Shown here: piece by piece, positions 27,715 through 36,529 of the stretch
Layout of the letters: every line of letters starts with the position of its first letter
Numbering within the stretch: the first letter of the stretch is position 1
From: Myxococcota bacterium
GTDB taxonomy: Bacteria; Myxococcota_A; Polyangia; Polyangiales; JANWZI01
Length of the DNA: 51,150 nucleotides
Reading direction: 5' to 3'
Assembly (NCBI GenBank): GCA_025054695.1
Contig: JANWZI010000018.1
Coordinates: 1 to 51,150, forward strand
Notes under the pieces: generated by a model
What the model was told of the DNA's origin: nothing
Seen by the model: the letters and a program-made list of their open reading frames with translations, nothing else
Databases searched by the model: none
Made by a program: the position numbers and the translations under genes

Positions 27715-29010
27715 CTACAGCGTGCCGACGGCGTCGTGGACGATGGAGATCAGCCGTTCCAAGTCCGGCTCCGAGATGTTGAGGGCGGGGGCCACGTAGA
27801 TCGTGTCGCCGAGGGGCCGCAGGTACGCCCCGCGCTCGAGGGCTCGTTCGTAGACCGTCCAGCCGAGGCGGCCTCGATATCCCCCGTCGCCGAGGTCGGC
27901 GGCCGCCACCATGCCGATGGCACGCGTGCGCCGCACCGCAGGCAGTCTTCGCAGCCGATCGAAGCCCGCGGCGAGCCTCGCGGCCTTCGTTCGAGCGTGT
28001 TCGAGCACCCGTTCCTCGCGCAGCACCGCGAGCGTCTCGAGCGCGAGGGCGCACCCGATCGGATTGCCGCAGTAGGAGTGTCCGTGGAACAGAGCCCGGT
28101 CGAGACCTCCCTCGAAGCGCGCGTAGAGCGTCTCCGTCGCCAGCGTCGCCGCGAAGGGAATCATGCCGCCGCCCAGGGCCTTGGCCGTGCACAACAGGTC
28201 GGGGGTGATGCCCGCGTGCTCGCATGCCCACATCGGCCCCGTCCGGCCGAAGCCGGTGAAGACCTCGTCGGCGATGAGCAACGATCCGGCGCGTCGCGTC
28301 GCTTCGCGCAGGCGCACGAGTAGCCGCGGCGGCCAGATGCGCATCCCGGCGGCTCCCTGCACCACCGGCTCGACGAGCACCGCGGCGATGGAGGCGCCCG
28401 ATCGCGCCAGCTCGTCCTCGATCCACGCCACGGCGCGCTCCCAGCCCTGCTCGCCGTGCTCCGGATCGGGGGGCCGCAGCGCTTCGAAGAGAAGCGGCCC
28501 ATAGGGTCGCCGGAACGTTTCGATGCCGCCGACGGAAACGGCCCCAGCTGTGTCGCCGTGGTAGGCGCCCGCCAGCGCGACGATGCGGCGGCGTTCGGGC
28601 TCGCCGTTCTGCGCGAACGACTGGACCGCGATCTTCAGCGCGACCTCGACCGCAGTCGATCCATCGTCGCTGTAGAAGACTCGCGTCAGACCCGCCGGTG
28701 CGGTGCTGCACAGTTCCGCGGCGAGCCGCACGGCCCCCTCATGGGTGAGGCCGGCGAGCGCGCAGTGGTCCAGGCGGTCCAGTTGATCGCGCATCGCGCG
28801 CACCAGACGGGGGTGACGGTGGCCGAGCGCGCTCACCCACCACGAGGCGTTGCCGTCGAGGTAGCGGCGTCCGTCGTCCCCGATGAGCCAGCAGCCTTCG
28901 GCGGCGCGCACGACGAGAAGCGGCCGGTTGCGATGGTCTTCGTGGGACGTGTACGGGCGCCAAAGGTGCGCGCGGTCGAGTGCCACGAGCGCGGCGGCGT
29001 CGAGCGACAC
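27715..29010 (-). CDS. bioA: Adenosylmethionine-8-amino-7-oxononanoate aminotransferase
   Basis: A 431-residue class III PLP aminotransferase of biotin synthesis, making 7,8-diaminononanoate with SAM as amino donor. BioA-specific features: HLWRPYTS near the start, GNASWWVSALGHRHP, FYSDDGSTAVEVALK and GAYHGDTAGAVSVGG. LLIADEVFTGFGRTGPMWACEH precedes the PLP Lys277 (CTAKALGGG). GTG 29010 is 7 nt after TAGTTT (29023-29018), a leaderless-like layout. No other bio gene is in the window. Confidence 0.93.
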   Translation of the reverse strand: MSLDAAALVALDRAHLWRPYTSHEDHRNRPLLVVRAAEGCWLIGDDGRRYLDGNASWWVSALGHRHPRLVRAMRDQLDRLDHCALAGLTHEGAVRLAAELCSTAPAGLTRVFYSDDGSTAVEVALKIAVQSFAQNGEPERRRIVALAGAYHGDTAGAVSVGGIETFRRPYGPLLFEALRPPDPEHGEQGWERAVAWIEDELARSGASIAAVLVEPVVQGAAGMRIWPPRLLVRLREATRRAGSLLIADEVFTGFGRTGPMWACEHAGITPDLLCTAKALGGGMIPFAATLATETLYARFEGGLDRALFHGHSYCGNPIGCALALETLAVLREERVLEHARTKAARLAAGFDRLRRLPAVRRTRAIGMVAAADLGDGGYRGRLGWTVYERALERGAYLRPLGDTIYVAPALNISEPDLERLISIVHDAVGTL

Positions 29011-29104
29011 GCTCCGCAAACTACACGAGCGCAACGGCTTCGTCGCGTCGTGGTCCGTCGCCCCAGGGCCCTCGGCACGGCGTCCGACGGCTCGCGGGTC
29101 AGAT

Positions 29105-29935
29105 TCAGGGCTCCGGCGCAGGGGCCGTCGACGTGTCGTCGGCGGCCCCGTCGTCCATCTCATCCATCGACGCGCGCGGCGAGATGAGCTCCGGCTCCGG
29201 TGGATCCCACGGCGTGTCGCCCTCGCGCACGAGCCGGTCGCCGTCGTCGCGCAGGTGCACCGAGGCCTCAAGCACGACGCGCGGGGCCGTTCCGATGGTT
29301 CGAATGCCGAGGCGGAAGCCCACAAGCCCGGGAATGATCGCGGGGATGTAGGGGCGTACGCGCGGATCGCGCGAGCTCTGACTGTCGGGATGCATCACCA
29401 CGTTGAAGTTGGGTGCCCCATTGGCGACTGTCGCCAGATCGACCGCGATCTCGTCGAAGTGCTCGCGGCGTATCGTGCCGCTCGTCGAACCGAAACCCGG
29501 TAACACGATCGTGCGCTCCCAGCCCGAGAAATCGAGCAGCAGCTCGTCGTCCTCGACGACGAACCGCGGAACGTACTCGTGGAACTCGTTGAACCCGTTG
29601 ACGGTGACCGCGACGGTCGCCGGTGTTTCGGTGAGGTTGTACAAAACCCAGTCGACCTCGATCGCGACGTCGCGGTGCCGAATCCAGGGCCGACGCGGGA
29701 ACGGTGTGGCATCTCCATTTTCGAGCGCCTCTCGCACCGTGTCGTTCAAGGGGCGCAGCGGCAGGGTGACGCGGTACTCGACCATGAACGCGGTCGCTCC
29801 CTCGCCCTCTTCGGCCATTGCGAGCGGCGGGGTCTCTTCGGTGATCGCGAAGGCGACGAGCGTGTCGCCCGCGTAGCGCTCCTCGGCGGCGCAGGCCGCG
29901 AGCGCCACAGCCGCGACGGCGAGCGAGAGCCTCAC
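29105..29935 (-). CDS. Predicted lipoprotein of unknown function
   Basis: A 276-residue protein with the signal peptide LSLAVAAVALAAC and the lipid Cys at the end of it. The mature part is beta-rich (for example VDWVLYNLTETPATVAVTVNGFNEF and FDEIAVDLATVANGAPNFNVVMHPDS), and the C-terminal tail is acidic and Pro-rich. I do not recognise a family. It follows the AgmX-type operon on the same strand after a 107-bp gap and precedes bioA by 94 bp. GTG 29935 was chosen because it begins the signal peptide. Confidence 0.65.
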   Translation of the reverse strand: MRLSLAVAAVALAACAAEERYAGDTLVAFAITEETPPLAMAEEGEGATAFMVEYRVTLPLRPLNDTVREALENGDATPFPRRPWIRHRDVAIEVDWVLYNLTETPATVAVTVNGFNEFHEYVPRFVVEDDELLLDFSGWERTIVLPGFGSTSGTIRREHFDEIAVDLATVANGAPNFNVVMHPDSQSSRDPRVRPYIPAIIPGLVGFRLGIRTIGTAPRVVLEASVHLRDDGDRLVREGDTPWDPPEPELISPRASMDEMDDGAADDTSTAPAPEP

Positions 29936-30042
29936 ACCGGCAGGACCGCGCACGGCTCGTGCCACCCGATTCCATCGTCGCCACGCGCTCGAGGCGCGGC
30001 CGGCAGCCCCCACCCCGCGGCTCGAAGCCCCCGGCTTCACGC

Positions 30043-31413
30043 TCAGCCCTGGATGCCGAAGATGAATGGATAGCTCACGACCACCTCGCCTCCGTCGGGC
30101 TCGGGAAAGCGCCAGCGGCGCACCTGCCGGACGACGCAGCCCTCGACGGTGGCGTTGCGTAGCGAGGACTCCTCCACCCGGGCCGTCGTGACCGCGCCCT
30201 GCAGGTTGATGCGCCACTGGATCACGACGCGCCCGCGCAGGCTGGGCTGACGCTGCACCTCGACCTCGTAGCAGTACCGGATGGCGGCGGCGTTGGCCCT
30301 GACGACGCGATTGATCTGCTCCGCGGACAGGTAGCCGTTGACCCGTGGGGTTCCCTGCTCGACGCTGACGGCGACTTCCTGCCGCGGTCGGCCCTTGACG
30401 CCGATGCCACCCTGACCGCGGCCCAGGCCCCCACCGGCTCCCGCACCGATACCACTGCCGCTGCCTCCCGCACCGAACAGCCCTCCGGGTCCGGTTCCTC
30501 CACCGCCGGTCCCCACTCCACGAAGACCTGCTCCGCCCGATCCCACTCCGAGAATCGTTCGGGTGTGGCCCAGCCCCGAGAGCACGTCGCTGACGTCGGG
30601 GACGCGCAGCGCATCGGCGATCTCGTTGCCTCCCCCGCCCGCGAGCACGCCGAGCAGGCCCAGTTGCCGCACGCGGGCGGCCACGTCGCTCGTGTGCTCG
30701 CCGGCGACCTCGGTCTGCTCCTGGCGGGCGTCGGGACGACCGACGCGGCCTTCCTCGTCCTGGTGACGTCGGCCCCCGGTCTCGTCGCGATCCCGCAGGC
30801 CCGGATCTTCGACCTCGGTGCCCCCGGCCTCGGGGCGCGTTTCGGTCAACTCCTCGGGCGGCGGGGTGACGAGGAAGCGGGCGACGAGATCCTCGGGAAG
30901 CTCGAGCGGATCGAGCACGTCCATCTCGCGACGTGCGAGGAAAGCGAGCACGAGAACGGAGCCGATCAGAAACGCGGAGAGCAGTTGCGACGCGAGCAGC
31001 GGGCCGAACATCGCCGGCAGCACGGGGCCGCGGCGGCGCAGCGCGGGCGCCGGTCGAACGTACTGGAAGAAGACGGCGAGCGGTCCGATCGTGACGACGC
31101 CACGGTCACCGAGCCCGATCGGCACGGGCGACCGGCTCGCGATCGAGCGGACGTCCGTGCGTTGGCCATCGAGCCAGACGGCGCCTCCCAGGCCCGGAGC
31201 GTCCAGGTGCAGCGTATAGCCCTTCGCGTGGGGCCGTAGCAGGACCACGCGCTCGGGCAGCTTGCCGTCGTCCGGCAGGGGCCCGAGCGTGTCTCGACCT
31301 GCGCCCAATACGACCAGGCGCGGGGAGGTGAGCACGTGCTCCGCGAGAATGTCGCCACCCCAGACCATCACGACGCGGAGCGCGGGCACCGTCGGCGTCG
31401 GGTGCGCGCTCAC
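30043..31413 (-). CDS. FHA-like / transmembrane / AgmX-PglI C-terminal protein (GltG/PglI-like)
   Basis: A 456-residue protein. The N-terminal ~115 residues look like a degenerate FHA fold (RPHAKGYTLHLDAPGLGGAVWLDG). One transmembrane helix (LLASQLLSAFLIGSVLVLAFLA) follows. An acidic linker and a long Gly-rich stretch lead to the AgmX/PglI C-terminal domain (INRVVRANAAAIRYCYEVE, GRVVIQWRINLQG, CVVRQVRRWRFPEP, VVVSYPFIFG). PglI/GltG of the Myxococcus gliding machinery has this architecture, so an envelope-spanning role is inferred. GTG 31413 overlaps the upstream stop (GTGA). Confidence 0.75.
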   Translation of the reverse strand: MSAHPTPTVPALRVVMVWGGDILAEHVLTSPRLVVLGAGRDTLGPLPDDGKLPERVVLLRPHAKGYTLHLDAPGLGGAVWLDGQRTDVRSIASRSPVPIGLGDRGVVTIGPLAVFFQYVRPAPALRRRGPVLPAMFGPLLASQLLSAFLIGSVLVLAFLARREMDVLDPLELPEDLVARFLVTPPPEELTETRPEAGGTEVEDPGLRDRDETGGRRHQDEEGRVGRPDARQEQTEVAGEHTSDVAARVRQLGLLGVLAGGGGNEIADALRVPDVSDVLSGLGHTRTILGVGSGGAGLRGVGTGGGGTGPGGLFGAGGSGSGIGAGAGGGLGRGQGGIGVKGRPRQEVAVSVEQGTPRVNGYLSAEQINRVVRANAAAIRYCYEVEVQRQPSLRGRVVIQWRINLQGAVTTARVEESSLRNATVEGCVVRQVRRWRFPEPDGGEVVVSYPFIFGIQG

Positions 31414-31793
31414 CGGAATGCCTCCGAGCGCGTCGCGCGTTCCAGCTCGGGCCGGAACGAGCGGTGCGGTAGACGAGGCCTGTCGAATTCCGTGCGCAGA
31501 CGGTTGAGGAAATAGAGCAGTTGGGGGGTCTTCAGGCGCCCTCCGATGTCGAGTCCGCTGAACTGGAACACTTTCACTTTTTGCTCGCCCTCTTCGATCT
31601 CGGCGCTGCGCGCACCGGCCGCAGCGTCTTCGACCTCGGTGGTGCGCTCGGGTGCAGGGGCGGCGCGCTCGGTTCGCCGACCGCTCCCGCGCTCGGCCCT
31701 GCTCTGACCGATGGCGCCCGCCGCAGTTCCCACGAGGAGGCCGAAGACGACGAGACACAGCGCGCGCCGCCATCGCGGGTTGGACCGGTTCAT
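31410..31793 (-). CDS. Small secreted protein between TPR and AgmX-type genes
   Basis: A 127-residue protein with an N-terminal signal (RRALCLVVFGLLVGTAAGAIG). A charged linker and a compact C-terminal motif, KVKVFQFSGLDIGGRLKTPQ then LLYFLNRLRTEFDRP, follow. It is overlapped by ATGA at its start and GTGA at its end, so translation is coupled to both neighbours. I do not recognise it outside this context; it occupies the place of a small periplasmic component in a Glt-like operon. Confidence 0.65.
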   Translation of the reverse strand: MNRSNPRWRRALCLVVFGLLVGTAAGAIGQSRAERGSGRRTERAAPAPERTTEVEDAAAGARSAEIEEGEQKVKVFQFSGLDIGGRLKTPQLLYFLNRLRTEFDRPRLPHRSFRPELERATRSEAFR

Positions 31794-32965
31794 CCGCCTC
31801 CCTCCGATTCGATCTCGCGCACGTAGCGCTCGGCGATCTCGCGCTCGGGCGCGTCGTCGCCCGCGAGCTCGAGGAACCTGCGGAAGCGCTCGAGACTCTG
31901 TCGCCGCTCTCCCAGAAACTCCGCCTGCAGAATGGCCAGATTGAAGACGGCGGCCGCATGCCGCGGCGCGCGCTCGAGCACCCGCTCCCATTCGCGGCGC
32001 GCGCCCTGGTGATCGCCCGCTCCGCGCAGCGCGATGCCGAGCGCCGTCCGTGCATCGACGTCGTCCGGGTCGATGGCGAGCGCGGCGCGCAGCGCGGCCA
32101 CGGCGCCCTCGAAGTCTCCTGCCCTTAGCAGGACCGAGCCCTGGTTGACGTGCGCCGAGACGTGGCGCGGGTCTGCTTCGATGGCGCGTCCGAGCTCGAC
32201 GAAGGCGGCCTGGGTGTCGCCGCGGCCCAGCTCGAGCAACCCGAGCTCCTCGTGGATGGTGGCGACGAGCCGCGTGTCGGGCTGCGACGGGGGACGCGTG
32301 GCGTTCGGCGTGGACGCCGTCGAGGCGGACCGCGCCAGATCGAGTGCCTTGCGGAAAACGAGCGCCGCGACGTCCCACTGGCGACGCGCACGATAGATGC
32401 GACCCACCTCGAGCAGCGCACGCACGTTCGAGGCGTCGCGCACGAGCACCTCGCGCGCCTGCTCGAGTGCGTCGTCGAGCTCGCCCAGTCGCCGCAAGGT
32501 GGATGCGTACGCGAGGCGCACGTCCGCATCGTCGGGGTTCCGCTCGACGTGTGCCGCAAGCGCCTCGGCCGCGCCCCGCAGATCGCCCACGGCGAGCCGG
32601 GCCTCCGCGAGGGCCAGCAACGGCTCGGTCGCGGCCGGCTGGATGCGCGAGGCGCGCTCGAAGGCGGCGATGGCCTCCCGCAAATCGCCGCGCCGCCGCA
32701 GCAACACCCCGGCGTCATGGTGCGCTTCCCAGAGGTTCGGATCGAGGCGCGTCGCGGCGCGGAAGTGCTCGAGCGCGCGCTCTTCGGCACGGGGACCGCC
32801 CCGGGAAAGCGCCTGCAACCCGGCGCGGTACTCCGAGACCGCGCGCGGGTCCACCGGCGGCAACTGCCGGACGCGCTGCCGTGGCGGCGATCCACCTCCG
32901 CAGCTCGCAGCGAGCACGAGCGCGAGGGCGCAGGACCACCGCGCGACGACCGCGGCGGAGCTCAC
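31790..32965 (-). CDS. TPR-repeat lipoprotein (AglT/GltE-like)
   Basis: A 391-residue lipoprotein (ALALVLAASC lipobox). It has about nine tetratricopeptide repeats from residue 45 on, for example ALEHFRAATRLDPNLWEAHHDAGVLL, AIAAFERASRIQPAATEPLLALAEA and AVAALRAALAIDPDDVDARTALGIAL. TPR scaffolds of this type act in outer-membrane assembly and in the AglT/GltE part of the Myxococcus motility complex. It is the first gene of a three-gene operon and has its own promoter (32973-33002). Confidence 0.82.
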   Translation of the reverse strand: MSSAAVVARWSCALALVLAASCGGGSPPRQRVRQLPPVDPRAVSEYRAGLQALSRGGPRAEERALEHFRAATRLDPNLWEAHHDAGVLLRRRGDLREAIAAFERASRIQPAATEPLLALAEARLAVGDLRGAAEALAAHVERNPDDADVRLAYASTLRRLGELDDALEQAREVLVRDASNVRALLEVGRIYRARRQWDVAALVFRKALDLARSASTASTPNATRPPSQPDTRLVATIHEELGLLELGRGDTQAAFVELGRAIEADPRHVSAHVNQGSVLLRAGDFEGAVAALRAALAIDPDDVDARTALGIALRGAGDHQGARREWERVLERAPRHAAAVFNLAILQAEFLGERRQSLERFRRFLELAGDDAPEREIAERYVREIESEGGG

Positions 32966-32972
32966 GCCGACG

Positions 32973-33002
32973 ATTGAAACTGCGGCGCGCTGCTTCTGTC
33001 AA
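32973..33002 (-). promoter_or_regulatory. Promoter of the TPR-AgmX operon, leaderless-like
   Basis: On the minus strand a perfect TTGACA (33002-32997), an 18-nt spacer and TTCAAT (32978-32973), then 7 nt to the GTG at 32965. This is one of the two best consensus promoters in the window. Confidence 0.6.
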
Positions 33003-33062
33003 CGGATGTCGACGGACGGCCGAGGGGTCGGTCGACCGGGACGACGTCGCTGATGGCCGAGG

Positions 33063-34673
33063 TCATCTGCAGAAGGCGACCAGGGCCCCGAGGACGAGAA
33101 CGAGGCAGAATCCGATCGCGACCGACACGGACACCCGCTCGTCGGAACGGGTTTCCGCCGATTCCGAATCGCGCTCGCCGTCCAGCCTCACGAGCCCACC
33201 GAGGGCGTCGTCATCCGAGGACGACGCACCCAGCGTCTTCGGAGATGCCGCGCCGGGTGCATCGGCGCTGTGGCTTTCGGCAGATGCCGGCACCGAGCCG
33301 TCGGAGGCGGACGGCCGAGCGAGCCCCGCGACCGTGCGAGCCGCGTTGGCCTCCGGTACCGTGGTCGTCTCCGACGGGGCTTCGAATACGAAAATTTGGT
33401 CGGCGCTCGCTCCCTGCGCCGCGAGCTCACGGTGCAGAGCGGCAAGCTCCTCGAGGGACAGCAGCTCGGTGGGGCCGTCGTCGTCGTACGGCTCCGGTGG
33501 CCGAGGGGTCCGACGCCGCGTCTCGAAGGGGGAGGTGCTTGCAGGATTTCGTTCCGTGGTGCCCCGAAGCTCCGGGGAGTCCGCTTCGGAACGTCCCACC
33601 GCAGCCTGCTCCTGCGGGCTCAACCGCCGCGTCACGCGAAGGCGACGTGTCAGCTGGTACGACGAGGGCTGATTCGAATCGGTTTCCGTGGACCCCTCCG
33701 CGCCGCGTTCGTCCTCTTCCGGGCCCGCGGGGAGCACGGCCGCGAGCAGATCGGCGACCGTGTCCGAGTCGAGGGCGTGTGCGAGGGGCACCGCTTCCCC
33801 GAGCGCCTGCCTGAACGCGAGGGCCGAGGGCGGCCGATCGGAGGGCCGCGCGGCCAGGGCGTGCAGGACGGCGGCGTCGAGGGCGGGCGGAATGCCCCGC
33901 ACGAACGCGCCGGGGGGCTTGACCTCGGGAGATTGCACCTTTTGAAGAAGCTCGAAATCCGTTTCGCCCCAGAACAGGGGCCGCATCGTCAGCATCTCCC
34001 AAAGAACGACGCCGAGCGCATAGATGTCGGTACGGCGATCGACGGGCAGACCGCGAGCTTGCTCGGGGCTCATGTAGCGGACCTTGCCCTTGATGGACAG
34101 ACCGGTGAGCGACTGGTGGACCCGGGCACGCGACTTGGCGATGCCGAAGTCGATGAGCTTCACGTCCCCTCCGTACGACAGCAGGATGTTCTGTGGCGAG
34201 ACGTCGCGGTGCACGACGTTGAGCGGCTCGCCGTGCTCGCCAACGAGCTCGTGCGCCGCGTGCAGGCCATCGGCGACGCACATCGCGATGTAGACCGCGA
34301 GCTCGGGGCGGATGCGCCGCTGCTGCCGGATCAGGGCTTGCAAGAGCTGCGCGAGCGAGGCGCCGTCGACGTACTCGATCGCGAGGAAATGCACCCCCCC
34401 GACCTCGTGCGCCGCCTCGACCCGTGCCACGTTGGGGTGAACGATGCGCATCGCGAGGATGGCCTCGTCGAGCAGCACGCGGACCAGGTGCGCGTCCTCG
34501 CCCAGATGTTGATGGACCACCTTGAGGGCCACGAGCTGGCCGTCGCTGCGGCGGCGCGCGAGGTAGAGCGTCGCCATGCCGCCCTGCTTGAGGTGCCGGA
34601 CGACGGTATACGGCCCCAGCTCATGGCCCGGCGCGAACACGCTCGGCCGGAATCGTACCGCGAGGCCAGTCAC
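33063..34673 (-). CDS. Membrane-anchored Ser/Thr protein kinase
   Basis: A 536-residue Hanks-type kinase. The catalytic domain (residues about 20-290) has a Gly-rich loop (LKQGGMATLYLA), ALKVVHQH (Lys), HRDVSPQNILL (catalytic loop), DFGIAK, YMSPEQARG (activation segment end) and DIYALGVVLWEML. A long low-complexity cytosolic region follows, and a C-terminal transmembrane helix (VAIGFCLVLVLGALVAF) ends the protein, so it is tail-anchored with almost no periplasmic part. Substrates are unknown. GTG 34673 follows the PilZ gene by 57 bp on the same strand. Confidence 0.9.
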   Translation of the reverse strand: MTGLAVRFRPSVFAPGHELGPYTVVRHLKQGGMATLYLARRRSDGQLVALKVVHQHLGEDAHLVRVLLDEAILAMRIVHPNVARVEAAHEVGGVHFLAIEYVDGASLAQLLQALIRQQRRIRPELAVYIAMCVADGLHAAHELVGEHGEPLNVVHRDVSPQNILLSYGGDVKLIDFGIAKSRARVHQSLTGLSIKGKVRYMSPEQARGLPVDRRTDIYALGVVLWEMLTMRPLFWGETDFELLQKVQSPEVKPPGAFVRGIPPALDAAVLHALAARPSDRPPSALAFRQALGEAVPLAHALDSDTVADLLAAVLPAGPEEDERGAEGSTETDSNQPSSYQLTRRLRVTRRLSPQEQAAVGRSEADSPELRGTTERNPASTSPFETRRRTPRPPEPYDDDGPTELLSLEELAALHRELAAQGASADQIFVFEAPSETTTVPEANAARTVAGLARPSASDGSVPASAESHSADAPGAASPKTLGASSSDDDALGGLVRLDGERDSESAETRSDERVSVSVAIGFCLVLVLGALVAFCR

Positions 34674-34730
34674 AGCGTCCGATTTGGGGACGCCGGGCTT
34701 TGCTCGTCGGGCAGGGAGGATCGGGCGGGG

Positions 34731-35828
34731 TCAGGCTGCGGTGGCGTCGAGCAGCGCGGCGTATCCGGCCCGCCATCGCGTCGCATCGTCCCGAGCGCTC
34801 GCATCGAGATCGAGCGCGACGGCGAATCCCGGTGGCGTCAGGGCTCCGCGACGGTCCGGTGGCTGCGTCCAGACGACGCGCGCGCGCAGGTGAACGGCCC
34901 TGTCCGCACCCCACGGTCGCATCTCGAACCACAGCGCGTCGCCGGCAGCCGGCGGATCGAGTGTGCGTACGAAGACGCCCTCGGCCGCCACGTTGTACGT
35001 GAGACCGAATCGCGGAAGCATCGAACCCGCGGGACGGTACGAGCACAGTGCGGCGTGCAGGATTCGGCGGCTGCTGCGCTGCTCGGCCTGCGCGGCGCAG
35101 GACAACTCGTTGGCGAGGAAGAGCAGTTCGTCGGGCGGAGCGAGCTCGGCGCCCACCACGGCCTGGCCGAGTCGCGCGGCGAGCGCGCGCAACTCGCGCA
35201 CTCGGCTTGCGCCTGCGAGCAGCACGATGGGCGTCTCCGAGGCCTCGCGCAGGCGCTTCAGAAGCAAGTCGGAATTCGCATCGAGACTCGCGCCGATCAC
35301 CAACAGGCTCGCGTCGCGCGCCGCAGCAGGCAGCTCCTGCGCATCGGCCGCGAAAGACGGGTCGAAGCCCGCGCCGCGCAGCACCCGCCCGAGCAGTCGA
35401 CGTCGGCCCTCGTCAGGATGGGCGACGAGGGCGCGTCCGCGCGTGAGCGGCACGCGACTGGTCGGATCGAAGTCGGCCAGCCGCCGTGCCCGCGTCGCCA
35501 TCGCCTCGACGTCGGTGTCGGAGACCACGTCGTCCACGCCCCAGCCGAAGGCCTCTCGAAAGGCATCTTCGGACACCGACGGGACCACCGCGACGATTCG
35601 TACCCAAAACAGCCGGGCCTCGCCGCGGATGGCCTGCACGAGGCGTTCGGCCTCGGAGCCGGTTGCATCCAGCAGGACCAGAGGGGGCGGCGGATCGGCT
35701 GCGCGCAGCGCCTCCCAGGCGTCGGATGGGTCGAGGAGAACGACGTGACGCGCTCCGCCGCGGCGCGCGGCGCGCCGCATTCGCTCGAGGCGTTCCGGGT
35801 CCAGCGGATCGGCGACGACGACGGCCAC
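34731..35828 (-). CDS. Tandem receiver-like domains with C-terminal PilZ domain
   Basis: A 365-residue cytosolic protein. Residues 1-115 and about 125-235 resemble two receiver folds. The first keeps an Asp (LVLLDATGSEAERL); in the second the equivalent position reads LVIGASLDANSD, so phosphorylation there is doubtful. The C-terminus (about 245-360) is PilZ-like (RRILHAALCSYRPAG, TYNVAAEGVFVRTLDPPAAGD, VVWTQPP). Its Arg-rich c-di-GMP site is weak: RR at the start, and no clear (D/N)xSxxG. It may bind c-di-GMP or be a degenerate PilZ. It is divergent from thiE. Confidence 0.65.
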   Translation of the reverse strand: MAVVVADPLDPERLERMRRAARRGGARHVVLLDPSDAWEALRAADPPPPLVLLDATGSEAERLVQAIRGEARLFWVRIVAVVPSVSEDAFREAFGWGVDDVVSDTDVEAMATRARRLADFDPTSRVPLTRGRALVAHPDEGRRRLLGRVLRGAGFDPSFAADAQELPAAARDASLLVIGASLDANSDLLLKRLREASETPIVLLAGASRVRELRALAARLGQAVVGAELAPPDELLFLANELSCAAQAEQRSSRRILHAALCSYRPAGSMLPRFGLTYNVAAEGVFVRTLDPPAAGDALWFEMRPWGADRAVHLRARVVWTQPPDRRGALTPPGFAVALDLDASARDDATRWRAGYAALLDATAA

Positions 35829-35900
35829 GCGCGGCTCGTATCCCGTATCGGTCGGAACGGCGGTTTCCTTGAGCGCGACTCGGGCTACGCTGCGGGGGTC

Positions 35901-36506
35901 GTGCGCGGGCTATACGCGATCGTCGATCCGGACGCGTGCGCGGGGCGCGACCCGGCCTGGGTCGCCGACCGGCTTCTGAGCGCGCCCATCGGTGCGCTCC
36001 AGATCCGCGCCAAGCGCGCGACGGATCGCGCGCTGCTGGCGCTGGCCAGGACGCTGCGAGACATGACGCGTCGGGCCGGAGTGCCGCTGATCGTGAACGA
36101 TCGAGTGGACGTCGCCCTGGCCGTCGAGGCCGACGGTGTCCACCTCGGTCAGACCGACCTTCCGGTGAGCGTCGTCCGTGCCATCGCGCCCGCGCTGCAG
36201 GTCGGCGTCTCGACCCATTGCCTCGAGCAGGCGCTGCGTGCGGCCGACGAGGGCGCCGATGCCATCGCATTCGGTCCCGTCTTCCCGACGAGGTCGAAGC
36301 AGAACCCCGATCCCGTCGTCGGTCTCGACGCGCTCGCGACGGTGGTGGCCCGCGTCCGGCTCCCGGTCATCGCCATCGGTGGCATCGATGCCTCACGCGT
36401 CGCCGCGGTGCGTGCGACCGGCGCGAGCGCGTGGGCCGCCATCGGCGCGCTCTGCGGGGCCGCCGACCCGCAGGCCGCGGCGCGATCGATGGCGTGCGTC
36501 GAGTGA
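35901..36506 (+). CDS. thiE: Thiamine-phosphate synthase
   Basis: A 201-residue TIM-barrel enzyme joining HMP diphosphate and thiazole phosphate. Features: LYAIVDPDAC at the start, LQIRAKRATDRALLALA, PLIVNDRVDVALAVEADGVHLGQTDLP (diphosphate/Mg site), GVSTHCLEQALRAADEGADAIAFGPVFPTRSK and PVIAIGGIDA (phosphate loop). The GTG start lies 9 nt after TACGCT (35886-35891), a near-leaderless layout. No other thi gene is adjacent. Confidence 0.92.
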   Translation: MRGLYAIVDPDACAGRDPAWVADRLLSAPIGALQIRAKRATDRALLALARTLRDMTRRAGVPLIVNDRVDVALAVEADGVHLGQTDLPVSVVRAIAPALQVGVSTHCLEQALRAADEGADAIAFGPVFPTRSKQNPDPVVGLDALATVVARVRLPVIAIGGIDASRVAAVRATGASAWAAIGALCGAADPQAAARSMACVE

Positions 36507-36529
36507 CACGCCCCGCGCACCCGCCGCCC

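Noticed and set aside
33270..35900. Upstream extension of the thiE frame by about 880 codons
   Set aside because: It is antisense to the kinase and PilZ genes and lacks domains; thiE begins at GTG 35901.
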